DNA from: Bacteroidales bacterium UBA4116
GTDB taxonomy: Bacteria > Bacteroidota > Bacteroidia > Bacteroidales > Tannerellaceae
Assembly: GCA_002381645.1 (NCBI GenBank)
Contig: DFXE01000020.1
Span: forward strand, 189,819-253,818
Direction of reading: 5' to 3'
DNA: 64,000 nucleotides
Below are positions 61,681-64,000 of this stretch, one piece after another. How positions within the stretch are numbered: the first letter of the stretch is position 1; every line of letters begins with the position of its first letter. The translations under genes and the position numbers were made by a program. The notes under the pieces were generated by a model. It was not told the origin of the DNA and made no database searches. It saw only the letters and a program-made list of their open reading frames with translations.

Positions 61681-62799
61681 TCACATCGTAATTAATTCGT
61701 ATCGCCGTGTGCCGATACCAATCTTTTCCGCATGCCGCAGTCCGGCCTGCCAGTCGGTATCCGGATGGATCAACCGGAATTTGTCTTCTCCTTCAAGGTG
61801 CTCGTGCGTGTACACCTCACCCAGTTTGCCTCCGTGAAGTATCGGGGCTTTGGTGACCATATCGGCGCATGCCTGGTCGAGGGCCACCGGATCGAAAGAG
61901 GCGGCAATACCCAGGTCGGGCACGATAGCGGCATCGTTGTGGTTCCAGCAGTCGCATTCCGGCGACACATTCATAATGAAACTGATATGGAAATGGGGTT
62001 TGTCGTTCAGTACGGCTTTGGTATATTCGGCAATTTTATAGTTCAGTCGTTCGGAGGTATCATCCTCCCCTACCACAGCCGAGCCATACTGGCATAAAGC
62101 CACGCACTGCCCGCATCCAACGCATTTATCATAGTCGATCACGGCTATCCGTTCGTCGTCCAGGTGGATCGCATCGTGCGCGCAATACCTTACACAGATG
62201 CGGCAACCGGTACAATTCTCGCGGATCACTACAGGCTGCGAAGACGAGTGTAACTCGAGCTTACCGCCCACGCTGGCGCAACCCATACCGAGGTTCTTCA
62301 ATGCTCCCCCGAATCCGGACTGTTCATGCCCCTTGAAGTGGTTCATCGAAATGATAATATCCGCATCCACTACGGCAGCCCCGATTTTAGGCGATTTACA
62401 ATATTCGCCGCCGATAGGCACTTCGCGGTAATCTGTTCCTTTCAGGCCGTCGGCAATGATCACGTTACAGGGAACCGTAATCGGGTTAAAGCCGTTGATC
62501 ATCGCGCTGTGCAGGTGGTCCACCGCATTCGAACGTCCACCCGAATAAAGCGTATTGGAATCGGTAAGGAACGGCTTGGCTCCCAGGCTTTGAAGGTAAC
62601 CGACGATTCGCGCCGCATAGTTCGGGCGGATATACGCCAGGTTACCCGGCTCGCCGAAATGTATCTTAACCGCTACAAACTGATTTTTGAAATCTATTCT
62701 TTCGATACCCGCGCGCTTTACCAACCGTTCCAGTTTGGTGAGGAGGTTGCTCGACGGAGTCGTGCGTAAATTGGTAAAATATACTTTTGATGCATCCAT
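61681..62799 (-). CDS. DUF362 protein with 4Fe-4S ferredoxin domain
   Basis: A 372-residue cytoplasmic protein. The DUF362 domain (about 1-180, KIHFGEPGNLAYIRPNYAAR and SMNHFKGHEQSGFGGALKNLGMG, in part) is followed by two 4Fe-4S motifs, CTGCRICVRYC (about 193-203) and CVGCGQCVALC (about 221-231), then a further DUF362 portion (FDPVALDQACADMV). Probably an electron-transfer iron-sulfur protein; partner unknown. The ATG at 62799 is chosen because the longer form would overlap the upstream gene and adds an unlike N terminus. It lies 4 bp from genes on both sides. Confidence 0.88.
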   Translation of the reverse strand: MDASKVYFTNLRTTPSSNLLTKLERLVKRAGIERIDFKNQFVAVKIHFGEPGNLAYIRPNYAARIVGYLQSLGAKPFLTDSNTLYSGGRSNAVDHLHSAMINGFNPITVPCNVIIADGLKGTDYREVPIGGEYCKSPKIGAAVVDADIIISMNHFKGHEQSGFGGALKNLGMGCASVGGKLELHSSSQPVVIRENCTGCRICVRYCAHDAIHLDDERIAVIDYDKCVGCGQCVALCQYGSAVVGEDDTSERLNYKIAEYTKAVLNDKPHFHISFIMNVSPECDCWNHNDAAIVPDLGIAASFDPVALDQACADMVTKAPILHGGKLGEVYTHEHLEGEDKFRLIHPDTDWQAGLRHAEKIGIGTRRYELITM

Positions 62800-62803
62800 A
62801 TTT

Positions 62804-64000
62804 TTATTTCTTCGTATGCGGTTCAACATTCCAGCCGGATAAAATACCTCCGTAGGCATAAAAAGTAACATCGAATTCCGTACCGGATTTCTTTTCCGTC
62901 ACCCGGTAGTGGCGGGTAGCGCCGTATTCGTCAACCAGGGTGTAATCACCAAGATCGATTTTCACCTCCGCTTTGGTTATGCGGTTTTCATTTACATAAT
63001 CATCTATCTTTTTAGTAACCCGCTTCATTACACCTTCATGCCTGAACGGGTCGGCATCGGGTTTGATCACGCCGATCACGGCAGCAAACCGTTCGGGGTT
63101 TTCGGCTTTCAACGCTTTTACACTATCGGTATAGGCCCTGAAACGGGCGCGTATTTCGGGACTTTTCAGGCTTCCGATCGTAAAGATCGAAACTCCTTCG
63201 GCGCCGTTGTTCAACGCTGCATCCATACATTCGAACATCTCCGGCCCGTCTGTCGCCATCATTCCGCAATAAAGGGTTGTTTCCGGATTCTTGGTTAGGA
63301 AATTATCGATCGTACAATCCGAAATAAAACTCACATCTTCGGTATAAAAGTTATGATACACCATGGGGAATACAATATCGAGGTTCCATTTGCCCCAGTC
63401 CTGGCGCACCATTTCGCGCGACATGGCCGGCGTTGGGAAAGGCGAAGCGGCCATCACCTTACCGTAAGAATGTACCACGTCGGCTATTTCATTGGCTACT
63501 TCCGTGATCTGGTCGCAACGGAACTGCAGCCATTGACCGTCTTTGGAAGGGTCTTCCTGCTCCCTGGGATCGTATCCGTGCAGATCCGTAAATTTGTTTA
63601 TCATCGCCGGGTGGTATCCGTAATCCCATTCGGGATACTCCTTATCCTGTACGATACCGTATTTCGGCCAAAGGGTGGTAGGCAATACCACATCCACAAA
63701 GCGGTGGTAGTCTATCGCTATCCCGTTCAGCCCTTCCACCTCGCAATAAGCCTTCACTTTGTTTTTTATATATTCGCGTACTTCGGGAAGGGCAGGACAC
63801 ATAAATTTATAATATCCTACATAAGCCGTATGGTCGGCCAGGCTTTCGCCTTTACGGTTTACGCTCAACCATTCGGGATGCGCTTTCACCATAGAATCCC
63901 GCCCATGCTCAAGGTTCATTGTCCACAGCCAGGCATACACTTCAATGCCATATTTATGGGCGATAGGTATAGCCGTCCGGTAATCGTCGGGCGAAGGGGC
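62804..64000 (-). CDS. GHL10-like family 10 glycosyl hydrolase-related protein, 5' end outside window
   Basis: At least 398 residues; the frame stays open to the window edge, so the N terminus (probably with a signal peptide) is missing. A TIM-barrel hydrolase of the glycosyl-hydrolase-like 10 type: YGIEVYAWLWTMNLEHG, GIAIDYHRFVDVVLP (the Asp may be catalytic), VMAASPFPTP, WNLDIVFPMVYHNFY and TTLYCGMMA are typical beta-strand ends. A small C-terminal beta domain (about the last 95 residues) follows. Substrate not identifiable. First known gene of a run into DUF362 and mnmE, 4 bp upstream of DUF362. Confidence 0.82.
   Translation of the reverse strand, partial: APSPDDYRTAIPIAHKYGIEVYAWLWTMNLEHGRDSMVKAHPEWLSVNRKGESLADHTAYVGYYKFMCPALPEVREYIKNKVKAYCEVEGLNGIAIDYHRFVDVVLPTTLWPKYGIVQDKEYPEWDYGYHPAMINKFTDLHGYDPREQEDPSKDGQWLQFRCDQITEVANEIADVVHSYGKVMAASPFPTPAMSREMVRQDWGKWNLDIVFPMVYHNFYTEDVSFISDCTIDNFLTKNPETTLYCGMMATDGPEMFECMDAALNNGAEGVSIFTIGSLKSPEIRARFRAYTDSVKALKAENPERFAAVIGVIKPDADPFRHEGVMKRVTKKIDDYVNENRITKAEVKIDLGDYTLVDEYGATRHYRVTEKKSGTEFDVTFYAYGGILSGWNVEPHTKK

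Noticed and set aside
1..64000. tRNA, rRNA, IS elements, prophage or integrase
   Set aside because: No transposase, integrase or phage gene and no convincing tRNA cloverleaf were seen by eye; a covariance-model scan would be needed to exclude small RNAs.

Overview
The window reads as chromosomal DNA of a Bacteroidales bacterium that has a type IX secretion system. Evidence: many start sites are preceded by the Bacteroidetes -7 promoter box TAnnTTTG; there is an ECF sigma factor/FecR/SusC-SusD cassette; an argR-GNAT-argG-argC-argD arginine cluster; DUF5686, DUF5916, DUF3823 and DUF4833 proteins; and two proteins with C-terminal type IX (PxP/'YPNP') sorting domains, which true Bacteroides lack. 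The DNA is AT-rich overall. A Dysgonomonadaceae/Parabacteroides-like host is my best guess, not a determination. No rRNA, tRNA, IS element, prophage or CRISPR array was recognised.

Layout. 0-10 kb: end of kdsA, a Crp/Fnr regulator, a DUF5686 outer-membrane protein, a PspC-uvrB-DUF1460 run on the minus strand, a DUF5916 barrel protein and cutC. 10-20 kb: DUF3332 lipoprotein, a secreted GH2 beta-galactosidase behind a strong hairpin, a small lipoprotein, an OmpLA phospholipase, a membrane-anchored MutS-like ATPase, an M48 lipoprotein protease, and an Ohr peroxidase preceded by a GNRA-type hairpin. 19.4-27.4 kb: sigma factor, FecR, SusC, SusD and DUF3823, a self-contained nutrient-sensing uptake locus with no degradative enzyme. 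27.4-32.7 kb: an array of 22-bp palindromic repeats, then the arginine operon with two ARG boxes at argR and a large inverted repeat between argG and argC.

32.7-44 kb: a 1-kb extremely AT-rich gap, a 1,452-residue CotH/lamin-tail surface protein exported by type IX secretion, a cyclase-family gene, three consecutive decayed genes (PEBP, royal-jelly/lactonase family, quinone oxidoreductase), then an intact short-chain dehydrogenase plus a glucose-uptake-type permease, RNase Z, a zinc-ribbon RNase HI and an unrecognised helical protein. 44-54 kb: a collagen-like lipoprotein next to a lipoprotein with a 90-bp coding minisatellite, a TIGR02757 protein, a DUF4833 protein, a Tudor-like protein, an MscS channel, a YD-like type IX cargo protein and a DPP4-type peptidase.

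54-60 kb carries the most intriguing locus: a tightly packed operon of a large Sel1-repeat protein, a divergent HSP90-family ATPase and a TPR-like protein, with its own promoter. It looks like a dedicated chaperone machine distinct from ordinary HtpG. 59.5-64 kb is a minus-strand run: GHL10-like hydrolase (cut by the window end), DUF362 ferredoxin protein, mnmE and an alpha/beta hydrolase, visibly richer in G+C.
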